From assembly GCF_027943255.1 (NCBI RefSeq), contig NC_072896.1, positions 2,666,001 to 2,730,000 on the forward strand: DNA of 64,000 nt, given 5' to 3'. The position numbers and the translations under genes are program-made. The DNA comes from Anastrepha obliqua. Its lineage: Eukaryota; Arthropoda; Insecta; Diptera; Tephritidae. Shown here in pieces: positions 22,857-33,210 of this stretch. The notes beneath the pieces were generated by a model. That model searched no databases, had not been told where the DNA came from, and saw nothing but the letters and a program-made list of their open reading frames with translations. Positions within the stretch are counted from its first letter, which is position 1. Every line of letters starts with the position of its first letter.

Positions 22857-23696
22857 ACGTGACGTCACATTGGTGCAGTTGCGCAGTGTGACCAACCGTT
22901 TGCTCTTCGCAATAAATTTAGTGCTTTTTATGCCGAAAATGCGAATTTTTTGTATTTTTTTTTAGCTTAAAACTACCAAAACTGTAAGTTAAAAAAAATT
23001 TGTAATTGGCTAAAAAATACCCCTCATGCATAAAGATTATGATGAGAAGATTTTAGTGTTATTGAACATTTGTTGGCTCTTGTTTTGAAAAAGCAAATCT
23101 CATTTTTTTGGTATTTTGAAGTTACGCAAAAATATTGCATCTTTTTCTGTCAACTGTTCTCAACTGTCACTTCAGCAGCACTCCTCGTGCATATATGGCA
23201 AATATTTATGCTTACAACAACCATAACTAACCATAGAGTTGTATTCATCGTAAAAACAAAAAACAAACAATACCGGATAAAACTGAAGAAACCATAACGA
23301 CTTTTTCGAAAAACGAGTACTTTATCTTGTTAGGTAGCCTCAAATATATTAAAAAAGTAGTTTTTGTCCGTTTTTTTTGAAGAAAATGTAAATAAATAGA
23401 AGAAATGTCACACAAAAATAATACCAACACCAGCAATAATCGCTATCGTCGACAATGTGACCAGATAATAAAAAAAGTAAAGCCAATTAGAACGGAGTGA
23501 ATTATTTTATAATTTGATGAAACATTTACATCGTACATAATTACAAACAAAACATTTTAATTAAAAGAGGCTAGAAAAATGTCACGAAGCAAGAACTCAA
23601 GCTCCCACGCTAGAGAACAAAGGGAATGCTAAATCAAGTTACGAAAATGGTAATCTGGTCACACTGACTACCAATTTCACCAGTGTGGCGTCATGT
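22857..23696. repeat. 840-bp inverted-repeat unit with GGTCACACTG in both arms
   Basis: The left arm 22857-22894 (GTGACGTCACATTGGTG, then CAGTGTGACCA) pairs with the right arm 23656-23696 (TGGTCACACTGACTACC, then CACCAGTGTGGCGTCA) with a small gap. Each arm contains TGGTCACACTG, a match to the Drosophila Motif-1 (M1BP) consensus YGGTCACACTR, oriented outward. A partial third copy lies near 23452. The simplest reading is a non-autonomous DNA transposon, but a pair of outward-facing core-promoter motifs is possible. Confidence 0.5.
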
Positions 23697-25319
23697 AAAT
23701 CAGCCGATATTGTCAAACTCGTTGAGTGCAAAGTAGCGGTACCACGATCGGTGTCACCGTGACTTCTGCACACTTCCACTCATGGACATTACAAAAGGTG
23801 TACGGCATTTTCCTTGAAAGTACGTTCCACAATTTTGCTATATGAAGGAAAGTGGTTAGACCCAATAGCGAAAAAAATTATCAAAAATTAGCTGTATTTC
23901 GTAGTTTGAAATTTCAGTGATAATTTTGAAGAATTTTTGTACAAAGTTTGAAAAAAATACTTATCTGGTTTTTGTTGTATAATGAGTTAAAATTTTATAC
24001 AAAAAATTAATAGGCACTAAAGAACAAACGTGAAATAGCTAAAGCTGGTCAAAATATCGCACACCAATTTTAAGCTCATGAGGGTACTTACAATTTTTTT
24101 CGAAATATGACACCCTTACAGCAAATAATTCATATATTTTTATAACAGATCTTTTTATCATTACTTTAGTACCAAATTTTTTTTTAGGTAATATCAATTT
24201 GATTACTGTTTGGTTAAAAAATTAAACTCCGATTACAAAATCACTTACTAATTTGTTAAAATTTGCGAAAACCCTCCAGAACAAAATGAAATTAATTTCT
24301 CTAAGAAGAATTTACATGTGCGTTGATAACCTTTCGAACAACAAACTTGTGCGCTGAAAAAAAAACAAAAAAAAACCACGTCCCACATTAGAAAAAAAAC
24401 AAAGCAAACGTGCTCTAACAGTGCACAACGAGGATAACACGCGTCTCCCATTCATACCTTTTGCAATTATAGGTAAATACGCGTTTCAACGAATCTCAAA
24501 GCTGAAAATCATAATTCCATGTAACTTTCATCCTCACACATACACACATCTCTAACAAACTCTCAGCTCCCTGCACAACTCGGCTGAGCGCTTCGGCTAG
24601 TATGAAATTGTCCGGCCTAAGAACGACCGTTGAAAATTCGTAAATAAAAAATCCTTTTTAATTTATATTTCAACGGTGAATGTTAATAACAAAGAAGAGC
24701 AACAAAACAGATGCGGTGCGGCGAGCAAGCGTATTATGAAAGGATCAGTTACTTTGGGCAAAACTCCCCCTTTTGCTTTCACTCTCTGCTAAGTCCTTTC
24801 TAATTATTCTCTGAAATGCTTTGAGCAGTGCTTAATACGCGTTTGACAATTTTGCATCATAAATGTCAAATAAATTCCTGATGTTTATGAGGCTATTTGA
24901 GGTTATGGTGAAAATGCGCACACTATTCGAGGTACAATAGAAATTGTAGAAATAATTTTAGAACTCATGAATAAAGTAAATATGGCAGTTTTTGGGTAAA
25001 ATTATGTAGGAATAGCATGGGAAAAATTCATGTTTGTTTTCTGCATAGATACTGTACTAAAAAGTTCTGATTGAAACAAGAATTCGCACATATCCGTTTA
25101 ATCAACGTGATGCCTAATGAGAAAAATTAGTTCGCAAGTCTCTGTAGTGCCGACAGTTTCCAGCTACGGGACACTATAACGGAAAATATGATAATTAATT
25201 TTCAGTTTCGGCGTTCATTGAATCTTGTCAGCGGGCAAGCCGAAGTCTCCATATCTAAGAGTAATGCTTAGGCTCAAATTTTAAAATATTTCATTTTACT
25301 TAAAATTTTCATAAAAAAC
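23697..25319. other. AT-rich non-coding DNA
   Basis: No supported genes or repeat boundaries. Confidence 0.5.
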
Positions 25320-25429
25320 TATTTTTTATTTTCTTTACTTTCACTTTATTGTGTTTACCTATTACACCTCTGATGCTATTTCCTGTTATTTGAAGGCGTA
25401 AAATCGGCAACAGTGTCAAGCTTTCAATA

Positions 25430-25501
25430 GCCGTGATCGTCTAGTGGTTAGGACCCTACGTTGTGGCCGTAGTAACCCAGGTTCGAATCCTGGTCACGGC
25501 A
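25430..25501 (+). tRNA. tRNA-His (anticodon GTG), copy 1
   Basis: A 72-base cloverleaf. Acceptor GCCGTGA pairs with TCACGGC and the discriminator is A. The anticodon loop TTGTGGC sits between CTACG and CGTAG, giving GTG. A box TAGTGGTTAGG and B box GGTTCGAATCC are canonical. The G-1 residue typical of tRNA-His is not encoded (the base before is A), so it must be added after transcription as in other eukaryotes. Transcription should run on through a 37-base trailer to a T7 run at 25539-25545. The mature region is identical in all three copies. Confidence 0.96.
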
Positions 25502-25545
25502 ATGTTTCACCGCAAACATTGTCACGGAAGAAAGCGTGTTTTTTT
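25502..25545 (+). ncRNA. Conserved 3' trailer of tRNA-His copy 1 with hairpin and Pol III terminator
   Basis: AATGTTT (from the discriminator at 25501) and AAACATT can pair around the loop CACCGC. GTCACGG follows at 25521-25527, an exact copy of the 3' end of the mature tRNA, and T7 stands at 25539-25545. The same block follows the other two tRNA-His genes almost unchanged. Predicted as part of the primary transcript; it is not known to be a stable RNA. Confidence 0.6.
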
Positions 25546-25754
25546 ATTAAAACAAGAAATTAATTGGGAATTTCAATATTCTTATAAAATATAAAATATA
25601 TGTACGGGTATACATATAACTTAGCTTTCTTTATATAAATATTCATTTAAATATTAAAATAAAATAAATTACAGACGTGATCACCATAATAGTGCAATGA
25701 CATTTTGTTAAGTTTTTGATTATTTATTTATTTTTAATATTTTTTGTAAAAATA

Positions 25755-26010
25755 TAGGTTATGTTACAAGAAAGACCATATAACTCAAAATGTCACACTT
25801 CATACAAAATTAAAAAAAGTATCAACAACCATTTATCAAATTACAAACTTTTTAGTAACAATTATTAGAAAAATTTCGAGTACGAATTTTTATAGCTCAT
25901 CCAATTTCAAGTTTAAAGTGGCTGAAAATTGACATTTATTTTAGACAATTCGGTTTATTTACAGTATTATTAATTTTTTCCATACAACGAATGTTCTGCA
26001 TACCCAGAAT
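25755..26010 (+). repeat. Dispersed repeat, copy 2
   Basis: Contains TATAGGTTATGT, CATATAACTCAAA, TTTTTATAGCTCA, TTTCAAGTTTAAAGTGGCT and, more weakly, CATACAACG, in the order seen in the other copies. Confidence 0.6.
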
Positions 26011-27109
26011 TTTTCTAACAACTCTGACTAAATAGATTAAAATTTCCATCAATAATTTTATAAAGTCTGAAACTTTGAATTATATGCTTTTCAGATTAAG
26101 CGCTACGAGCTTCTGCAACAATGGAGTTAAACAAATTTTAAGTTTTTTCACAGAAGTTATGAAGGTTGCAGTTAAAAAAATTTTAATTTTCTTTACAGAA
26201 GTTATGAAGGTGGCAGAAATCAAAAAAGTCCTTAACAAGAGAATGCCTCTTACCTTACCAACATTTTCTGATTCGATTTGCATGTACGGATATCAGATAG
26301 CTGAATTAGCGAAATCGCCTATAGTTTCCAACTGGACCAAGGACCATATAAAGGAGCCATAACAAAGCGTAGGAAATTTATTTTCAGTTGTTAAGTTCAT
26401 TGAACTTTGCCATCGGATATGCGAAAGTCTCTATGTAGTGCAACTATTTTTAAGCTGCTGAGATGTCAATATTGCAGTTTCTTGGGATTCTTTCTTCGCA
26501 AAATTACGCATAAAAAGCCCGGCAGTAGCCGAAATTTGTTTTAAAATACATAACATTCACTTTGGAGGTAACTTTTCAATATCTTGAAGCGCTTTAAAAG
26601 CGTAAAGCGCTCTATTTCGTACTGCCGAAATATCCTATGAAGCTCTTTCAGCAATATTTGTATGTAACCAAGTAGCGAATGCTTTCAAAAGAAAATAATG
26701 GCTTACGCTTGAGAATCTCCTCAGCATTGAATTATACCGATTTGCAGCACGTTTCATTAAAACTCCTCAAGAATAACTAAAATGGCAAGAGCCTAAAAAC
26801 TTCGATGTTCTACTCACTGATATGTACACCAAAATCCATATAATATAACACAAACAAAAAACAGTGCTTTTAGAACATTGGTCCAATGCAGGTACCCTGT
26901 ATTTCCACACACTTGTAGTGGGTACAATATAACATTTGTTTCATTTTTATCAAGGCATTGTTGTGGAATGCTCAACAACTCAGAGTAAATTTAGCTTAAG
27001 GCCACAGTAGCCATAGTTATAAGCTTATTGCATTTTATAGTTAACTATAAATTCTATTGTTAATAAAAAAAATTATACATTTTTCATTTTACTTCAAATA
27101 TATCTAAAA
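26011..27109. other. AT-rich spacer with one short internal duplication
   Basis: ACAGAAGTTATGAAGGT appears at about 26151-26167 and again at about 26196-26213, inside an unrecognised 95-codon frame. No gene call is justified. Confidence 0.45.
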
Positions 27110-27225
27110 ACAAAATATTTTTCATTTTCTTTACTTTCACTTTATTGCATTTATGCATTACACATCTGATGCTATTTCCTGTTATTTGATGGCGCAAAAA
27201 TGGCAACGTCGCCAAGCTTTCGGTA

Positions 27226-27297
27226 GCCGTGATCGTCTAGTGGTTAGGACCCTACGTTGTGGCCGTAGTAACCCAGGTTCGAATCCTGGTCACGGCA
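27226..27297 (+). tRNA. tRNA-His (anticodon GTG), copy 2
   Basis: All 72 bases match copy 1, including the GTG loop, A and B boxes and discriminator A. The trailer repeats the AATGTTT/AAACATT hairpin and GTCACGG, and a T6 terminator stands at 27335-27340. It lies in the same orientation as copies 1 and 3, 1.8 kb after copy 1. Confidence 0.96.
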
Positions 27298-27340
27298 ATG
27301 TTTCACCGCAAACATTGTCACGGAAGAAAGCGCGTTTTTT
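27298..27340 (+). ncRNA. Conserved 3' trailer of tRNA-His copy 2
   Basis: Same hairpin (loop CACCGC), same GTCACGG, and T6 at 27335-27340. It differs from copy 1 only near the terminator (GCGCG for GCGTG). Confidence 0.6.
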
Positions 27341-27589
27341 ATTAAAAAAACAGAAGTAATTAGAATTTCAGTTTTCTTATAAAATGTAATATGTATAACT
27401 TATCTTTCTATTAATATTAATATTAAGACAAAATAAATTATGTTTATGCGGTGCAATGGAGACTAAAAAAATTGTTGCGCTTTTGAGAAATCTTTGAAAT
27501 ATGTATGCACATACAGGCGTGGTCACAATAATAGTACAGCGATATTTTGACAAGTGGTTGACCATTTATTTATTTTTAGTATTTTGTTG

Positions 27590-27800
27590 TAAAAGTATAG
27601 GTTATGTCACAACAAAAACATATAACTGAAAGTTTCACCTTTTTATACAACATTAAAACAAAAAACTAACAACTATTCTTCAAAATTTCAAACAATTTTC
27701 AGAAAAATTCTGGGTACGCAGTTTTATAGCCTGGCCGATTTCAAGTTTAAAGCGGCATTGATTTTTGATAATTTTTCTTTTGTTGACGGTGCTGCGCATT
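27590..27800 (+). repeat. Dispersed repeat, copy 3
   Basis: Contains GTATAGGTTATGTC, CATATAACTGAAAG, TGGGTACGCAGTTTTATAGC, TTTCAAGTTTAAAGCGGC and TTGTTGACGGTGCTGCGCAT. Confidence 0.62.
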
Positions 27801-28513
27801 TTCTTTAATTGACCCATTTAAAATTTGTAAAAAATTATACTAAAACTAAATGGGTTATAAATTTGCGTACTTAGAATTTTTCAAAAAATCCGATTTAACA
27901 CTTAGAAATTTTTATGAATATTTTTTGAATTGGTGTTTAAGTTTTAAAACGTGGTAAGCTTTAAGTTATATCCTTTTTTTAAAGTACAGCTTATTTTTTA
28001 TAAAAGAAAAAAAAAAGATGTAAAAATGTAAGTTTGCTATTCTTGTGACCGCGTCTGTAAAAATGTAACACATTGACCGAAAATTTAAAATAGATATTTT
28101 GACACACACGTACATACATATGTACATACCGATCGCTATTTATAGGTAAGCAAACATTTAATATTAGAAAGCTCATACAGATATTTCCATGGCCTTATTG
28201 ATTCTCCTTTGTTTAGTAAAAAGACTTGTTTTTTTTTATTTCCCACATTTCATAAAATATTTTTTGAATTTGCTTTCTATTACATATATGTACGTATGTA
28301 TATGTACATACATATTTACAGATAACAGCCAAATTTTTGAATGAAATATTTTTTTGTTGCTTCCATCGCACATTTTCTTTGCATTCACTTTCGTTTATTC
28401 AGCCTTGCTTGTTATTTGAAGTGAATTGATTCATATTTTAAGTAATTTTGGTCATGCAGTGGTGGTTTGGTCAATATTACGTTGTAACCGAATAATTTGG
28501 CACGCTTTCAGTA
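27801..28513. other. AT-rich spacer between tRNA-His copies 2 and 3
   Basis: No gene. The last 150 bases share TTTTCTTTGCATTCACTTTC and CTTGTTATTTGAAG with the upstream flanks of copies 1 and 2. Confidence 0.5.
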
Positions 28514-28585
28514 GCCGTGATCGTCTAGTGGTTAGGACCCTACGTTGTGGCCGTAGTAACCCAGGTTCGAATCCTGGTCACGGCA
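28514..28585 (+). tRNA. tRNA-His (anticodon GTG), copy 3
   Basis: Identical to the other two copies over the mature 72 bases. Upstream flanks are more diverged, yet the trailer is kept (one loop change, CATCGC for CACCGC) and ends in T7 at 28623-28629. The trailer being better conserved than the other flank is notable. Confidence 0.96.
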
Positions 28586-28629
28586 ATGTTTCATCGCAAA
28601 CATTGTCACGGAAGAAAGCGCGTTTTTTT
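28586..28629 (+). ncRNA. Conserved 3' trailer of tRNA-His copy 3
   Basis: Hairpin arms AATGTTT/AAACATT unchanged, loop CATCGC, GTCACGG unchanged, then T7. Confidence 0.6.
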
Positions 28630-28994
28630 ATTTTTTTAATTTTTCAAAATAAAAAAAGTGAGAGTTACACTGCTAATTGCAATATTTTTTCCTTATAAGA
28701 TAATGTTTTTGTAAATAAATAAATAATTATTTTTTTTATTCGAACACTACTCTAAATTATAGTTTTCTGTAATTATCCTGTTAATGAAAAAAGTAAGCCT
28801 TCCTTGCTTGTTTTACAAAAATAGTTACATTTATGCTTTTTTTTATATCGGTGAAACATATTTTTTTTATGTAAATTGCGTCAGATTGCTAGAACGAAAT
28901 GTCATGAACACGACAAAGAGAAAATAAATAAAAGCGAGTTCCAAAAAACAAAAACAAAAATTGGGAACAGATTTTCACCAAAATGTCAAACTTT

Positions 28995-29165
28995 TCAGAA
29001 ATTAAATGTAACAAAAGCAGAAATTTATTTATGGTAAAAATGCGCAACATTGCCAGGTAAAAAATTATCAAACATAAACGAGAATTTCGAACCACTTCAA
29101 GCTTGAACTTTCGTTTACGTAATGAGCTATAAAACTGCGTGATGAGCAGTGGACTCTGCACTCTT
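28995..29165 (-). repeat. Dispersed repeat, copy 4 (inverted)
   Basis: On the minus strand: CACGCAGTTTTATAGCTCAT, CAAGCTTGAAGTGGTTC and TGTTGCGCATTTT, matching the order in the other copies. Confidence 0.6.
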
Positions 29166-29379
29166 CCAATTAAATGCTACAAAAACAAAAAAACAACACA
29201 GACAAGGCGAGGAAATGCCGCCTTTAAATGTTCCTTACTGGGCGGCTGCAAATAGCGTCTGACTGGTAGTAAGCGGCTGTATTGGAAATGCTGCTCCATC
29301 CAGCTAAATTACAGATGGTGTGGATTGAGACCCCAGGCCAACAACCTATAGCTTCTGAAATACAATTGTTCTGAAACCC

Positions 29380-29540
29380 AAACAAATCCTTCATAAACCG
29401 CTGCTATAGAACCATCCTGCCCATAAGGTGGCCCGATAACCTCACCCGAATTAGGCAAAGGCCAGTTGAAATTGAGACTCGCAAGCGTAAATGGAGATTG
29501 ATTGGTTATACTATGCGAAAACCAAAGGATTTCTATTTTG
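29380..29540 (+). pseudogene. RTE-like reverse-transcriptase tail relic
   Basis: One plus-strand frame reads WPDNLTRIRQRPVEIETRKR and then KWRLIGYTMRKPKD. It resembles the C-terminal end of insect RTE-type ORFs (WPxxxxxxxxGQxxIExxIRKRKWRWIGHTLRKP). The fragment is about 50 codons, with similar but broken sequence just upstream. Confidence 0.55.
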
Positions 29541-32209
29541 GAGGCGAAGCTCGTCCGATGAATAAATAATAAAAATAATTATGAATTTATAATATTAATA
29601 ATTAAAGTCCGTACCAAATTTTTTTCTTGAAATTTAAATTAATGAAAATTAGAAAAACGAAAACAGGGGACGAACTATTGTTTTGTTCATAAGTGTATAT
29701 TAGAAACTCATTCGGAATTTTTTTCTTTAAACGAAAAGCCTAATTCAATCATTTATTTCTCAATCGGTTTTTTGTTTGTTTTCTTTTACTTTTGACTAAA
29801 GAGTTAACAAAGCCTTTATTTAAACATTCACTGAAATTTTTAAATAAACAAGCAGACTAATTTAAATGTGACCAACCCAGTTTGATACCAAATAACAACA
29901 CCATTCAGTTCATGCAAATCCAAACGTAAATGAAATCATAAAAAATACACATCATTGTCCTCTTGCAGTATACAAAAAAACATATAAAAAAAAAAAAGCT
30001 AAACGTAAATCTTTACCCTTTCGTTTGCACTTTACAATCCTTGCAATCCTTGCACACATGCGCTTTCACTTCAATTATTTAATTTCCTGTTTAATTGATG
30101 TTTTTTTGGCTTTGCATTTCAATTAAAACAAAAATCTTTGAAGGCATAACCTATACTATTACCAACAACAACATGTGATTTCGTAATTAATGAGCGCAAA
30201 TGTGCAGCGACGCAGCGACTATCCATCCCAATTCACGTACATATCCTGTCTTGTAAACTGCTTCAGGGGCTGCCTTGAATGTCCTGCGTGAAACAACCCC
30301 CCATGCCAGGTGGCGGTAGAGTTCGGTGACGCGAAAACAAACGACGACTGACAGTTACTCACTCAGTCAAATAGTCGTCAGCAATAGCACCATCATTACT
30401 CACAAACGATACAACAACACCACCACCACCAGCAAATTTACCAAAAACTCCAGTAGAGCAAAATAAAGGCCGGTTGTTTATTTTGGTTTCATTGCAATGC
30501 GCGATTCGTTTTTTATACGGCAGCACAATTTTTATAAATTATTCAGCTGGACAAGCACATTTGTCCGGCTGCAGGATGCAGCGTCACATATACGTGTTGG
30601 CAGGCGGGTGTTTGTGTGCATGCAAAGTATAACTACAACCAGAGTATTGTTTAAAGCAATCGCACAAAGTGAATGCAGCCTCATTAGCGGCGCGGAAGCT
30701 TTATCGACAGGCCAGTAGCCTATGAGTGTTTGTGTATGGGTGTGTGTTTTTGCTTTTTGTCTTCTGGATGTCCCGCTGCAGTGGTCTGTCAGCAGTTTGT
30801 TTACTTAATAGTCTGTCTGTACGCTGCTTGGCCACAGAGCAGCCTGTCAGCTTACAATCAACTCCACTTCCCGAACGCTTCAAATGAGAGCTGATTTGCG
30901 AGTGGCCGGTACAGCGCATGAAAAATTATCGATGCTCAACACGTTTCAACTCATTTTGGGCGCAAGTAGTAAGTAAGCGGAGCGTCATTCAAAGCTGAAT
31001 GCGCTCTTACTCTGCACGTCGTCATTTGACATTCGACAGCAGCGTGTTTTGGTTAGTTTTCCATTTTTTCTTTTGTTTATTTGGTGTTTTGTTTTGATAT
31101 TTTCATTAGATAGCAGCAGAATGGACTGATCAGAGCTGCACCCCATTGGCCTGTGTCAGGATTAGACGGAGCTTATGCGTGTCCTCAGATACTTTCAATT
31201 AATAGATCAACATACATATGTAGGTAAAAAAATGAAGCACAACATCAACATCTGTCAAATATTTGCTTTTAATTTCAAGGGAATATTTTCTAACTTTAAA
31301 AAGTAAAATGTAAACAAACATGAATTTTAATAAATAATAATAAGAGTATATAATAAGATACATACAGCGTAGGGTAGCAAGGAGGTTTACCTTAACTTTC
31401 TTTAAGCGGGGTAAAAGTAAGGATCTACAATAAGCTTTATTTCAAACAATCAAATCTTAGCAGCGCCAGCCGTTTCTATTAGACCTTTGGTAGTATAGCT
31501 AGTTGTTGGTTGGATCACTTTGCAAACATGACCCTTTGAGGCACAGACCTCAAAACTGTCAGCCTAACGTGAAATCCTCCTGAGAGTTCTCCCCACGGCA
31601 AATTTTATTTTTCTCAGGAAATTATTTTTATCTAACGAATTAATTTTTTTTAATCTATGTAATCTTTTTCCGGCAAAGCTAGAGATAGATATGAAAAAAA
31701 TGTTTCCTTGGAAAAAGAAATTTTGAATTTCGGATCAGCAGGGAGATGTTTCGGGACGCGTGGCCAATGCTGCCCATTGGTTATTCTTCATGTAAAAGAA
31801 AAAAAAAAACATACACCAAAAAATATATCTAGAATATATAATATATAATAATATATTTAGAATAAACAAATATGCACAAAAATGTGTAGTCTCTTTTTTA
31901 GTCTCCTTTTTATATTTCTGTACTTTTTACAGAAATTTTAAACTAATATAACTTTAAACTATATGGCCGCAAAGCTAAAATGATGCACCTATAGTAAATA
32001 ATTCACCTCACTTCCATTTTAATTATATAATATAAAATTTTCTTCAATCCCTTCGAACAAAGTTTTTTTCTTAATTGATTGATTTGTTGGTATTTTCTTA
32101 CTCTGTTTCCTTTTATCACCAGACTAATCAAGAATTTTTTTACTTATGCGCTACGCGGACATTCTTCTTCTTACACTTCCTGAACTTAGACTCGGACAGA
32201 CGTAGATCC
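29541..32209. other. Non-coding DNA, no gene recognised
   Basis: Includes a CACCAC/CAACAA-rich patch near 30410-30440 and a GC-richer part at 30490-30960 with overlapping frames. Nothing codes recognisably. Confidence 0.5.
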
Positions 32210-32590
32210 ACATATCTCAATTAATCAGTGCCCCACTTAATTACGCCAACCAGTGACCATAAGCCGATACGATCGAGATAAATTGGTGGCTTGACCCCAT
32301 TTTTATTGATTTTTAGGCAGATTTTTCTGGTAAGTCTCTTGACCAATTTGACATTTGGTCTTTTTACTAAATTAAGCTTAAGCTCACGCTGATAAAAAAA
32401 GTGAGATGACTGCAATTGAATCAGAGTTGTGCAAGAGCAGTTCCGCGCCTATCTTTGCTAGCTCATCCCCGAAGCAGGTTCCGGCGCTTATTAGCAGGAG
32501 CCCAAAAATGTTCGTAGAGGCCACGTCGCTAGTTAATTCAAGGCACTCGTACATTCGATTGCTCACTTCGGAGAGGTGCTATTGAATTGT
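32210..32590 (-). pseudogene. Jockey-like retroelement relic: RNase H end and following region
   Basis: Minus-strand translation gives SEVSNRMYECLELTSDVAST, then FGDELAKIGAELLLHNSDSI, which corresponds to the end of the RNase H domain (usually GNExADELARxGS...). After a frameshift come REL(K)LNLVKRPNVKLVKR and GLWSLVGVIKWGT for the LVGVITGHCLIGTHA block. The catalytic residues lie outside or are lost. It belongs to the same general family as the plus-strand relic at 36695-37560. Confidence 0.55.
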
Positions 32591-33208
32591 AGGGATTCCA
32601 TGGCAGCTAATTGACAGAATAAATTTAAAAGAAAGCTTTGCTGTGTAAGTATCTTTAAGGCAAAGTAGAGGTAGGCCTACGTTTAATCAGTACCTTTGAA
32701 TTTAGCCCCCATTATCCATCCTATCGCTTAGTTTTAGTTTAGATGACTCGGTAAAATGGCAGTGGAATTTATATCCAGATCAGAGTACATTTTCCTACTA
32801 GATCCTCACAGGAAAACTTGTTTTCATAATTAAAGACGAGACCTTTAATAAGGTCAGATGAGTTTCTCTTAAAAATAGTAGCGGCAGTGACCACAGGTGT
32901 CTAGCCAATATTTGAGAACTGCAACGCCAAGTTTTTTAGCTCTACTACTAATTTCAACTCTTGCCTAACATTTTTTATTTAACTAATAAAAATTCTAATG
33001 ATGTGGGTCTAAATAATACCCAAATTCAAAAAAAACGGCTTAATTCTAAGCGATCCAATTGGACATGGTCTTCTATTTTTCTGAAAATTCTTTTATTAGT
33101 AGGTTTGAGTATGGTAATAAGTACACTGAATGGTTAAAAAAAATTGTAATTTTGAAATTTATTAAATGTTGAAAATGTTTTTTCAAATGAAATATATACG
33201 TTTGTATG
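32591..33208. other. AT-rich spacer left of the mariner element
   Basis: Near 33140-33195 it shares TTTATTAAATGTTGAAAAT and GAAATATAT with 3105-3165, so it may contain another small dispersed repeat. Confidence 0.4.
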
Positions 33209-33210
33209 TA

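Larger units (their letters stand above)
25320..26010 (+). repeat. Duplicated segment A, carrying tRNA-His copy 1
   Basis: The flanks before and after the tRNA match segment B (27110-27800) in order. Upstream both share TTTACTTTCACTTTATTG, CTGATGCTATTTCCTGTTAT and GGCAAC. Downstream both share AAAATAAATTA, AATAATAGT/CATAATAGT and TATAGGTTATGT, then a copy of the dispersed repeat. The similarity extends far beyond the tRNA, so this is a segmental duplication about 1.8 kb apart. Confidence 0.75.
27110..27800 (+). repeat. Duplicated segment B, carrying tRNA-His copy 2
   Basis: Matches segment A (25320-26010) on both sides of the tRNA. An insertion of about 100 bases (around 27440-27515) distinguishes the downstream part. 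Confidence 0.75.

Noticed and set aside
26075..26362. 95-codon frame with internal repeat
   Set aside because: The repeat is a short DNA duplication in AT-rich sequence; no other coding sign.
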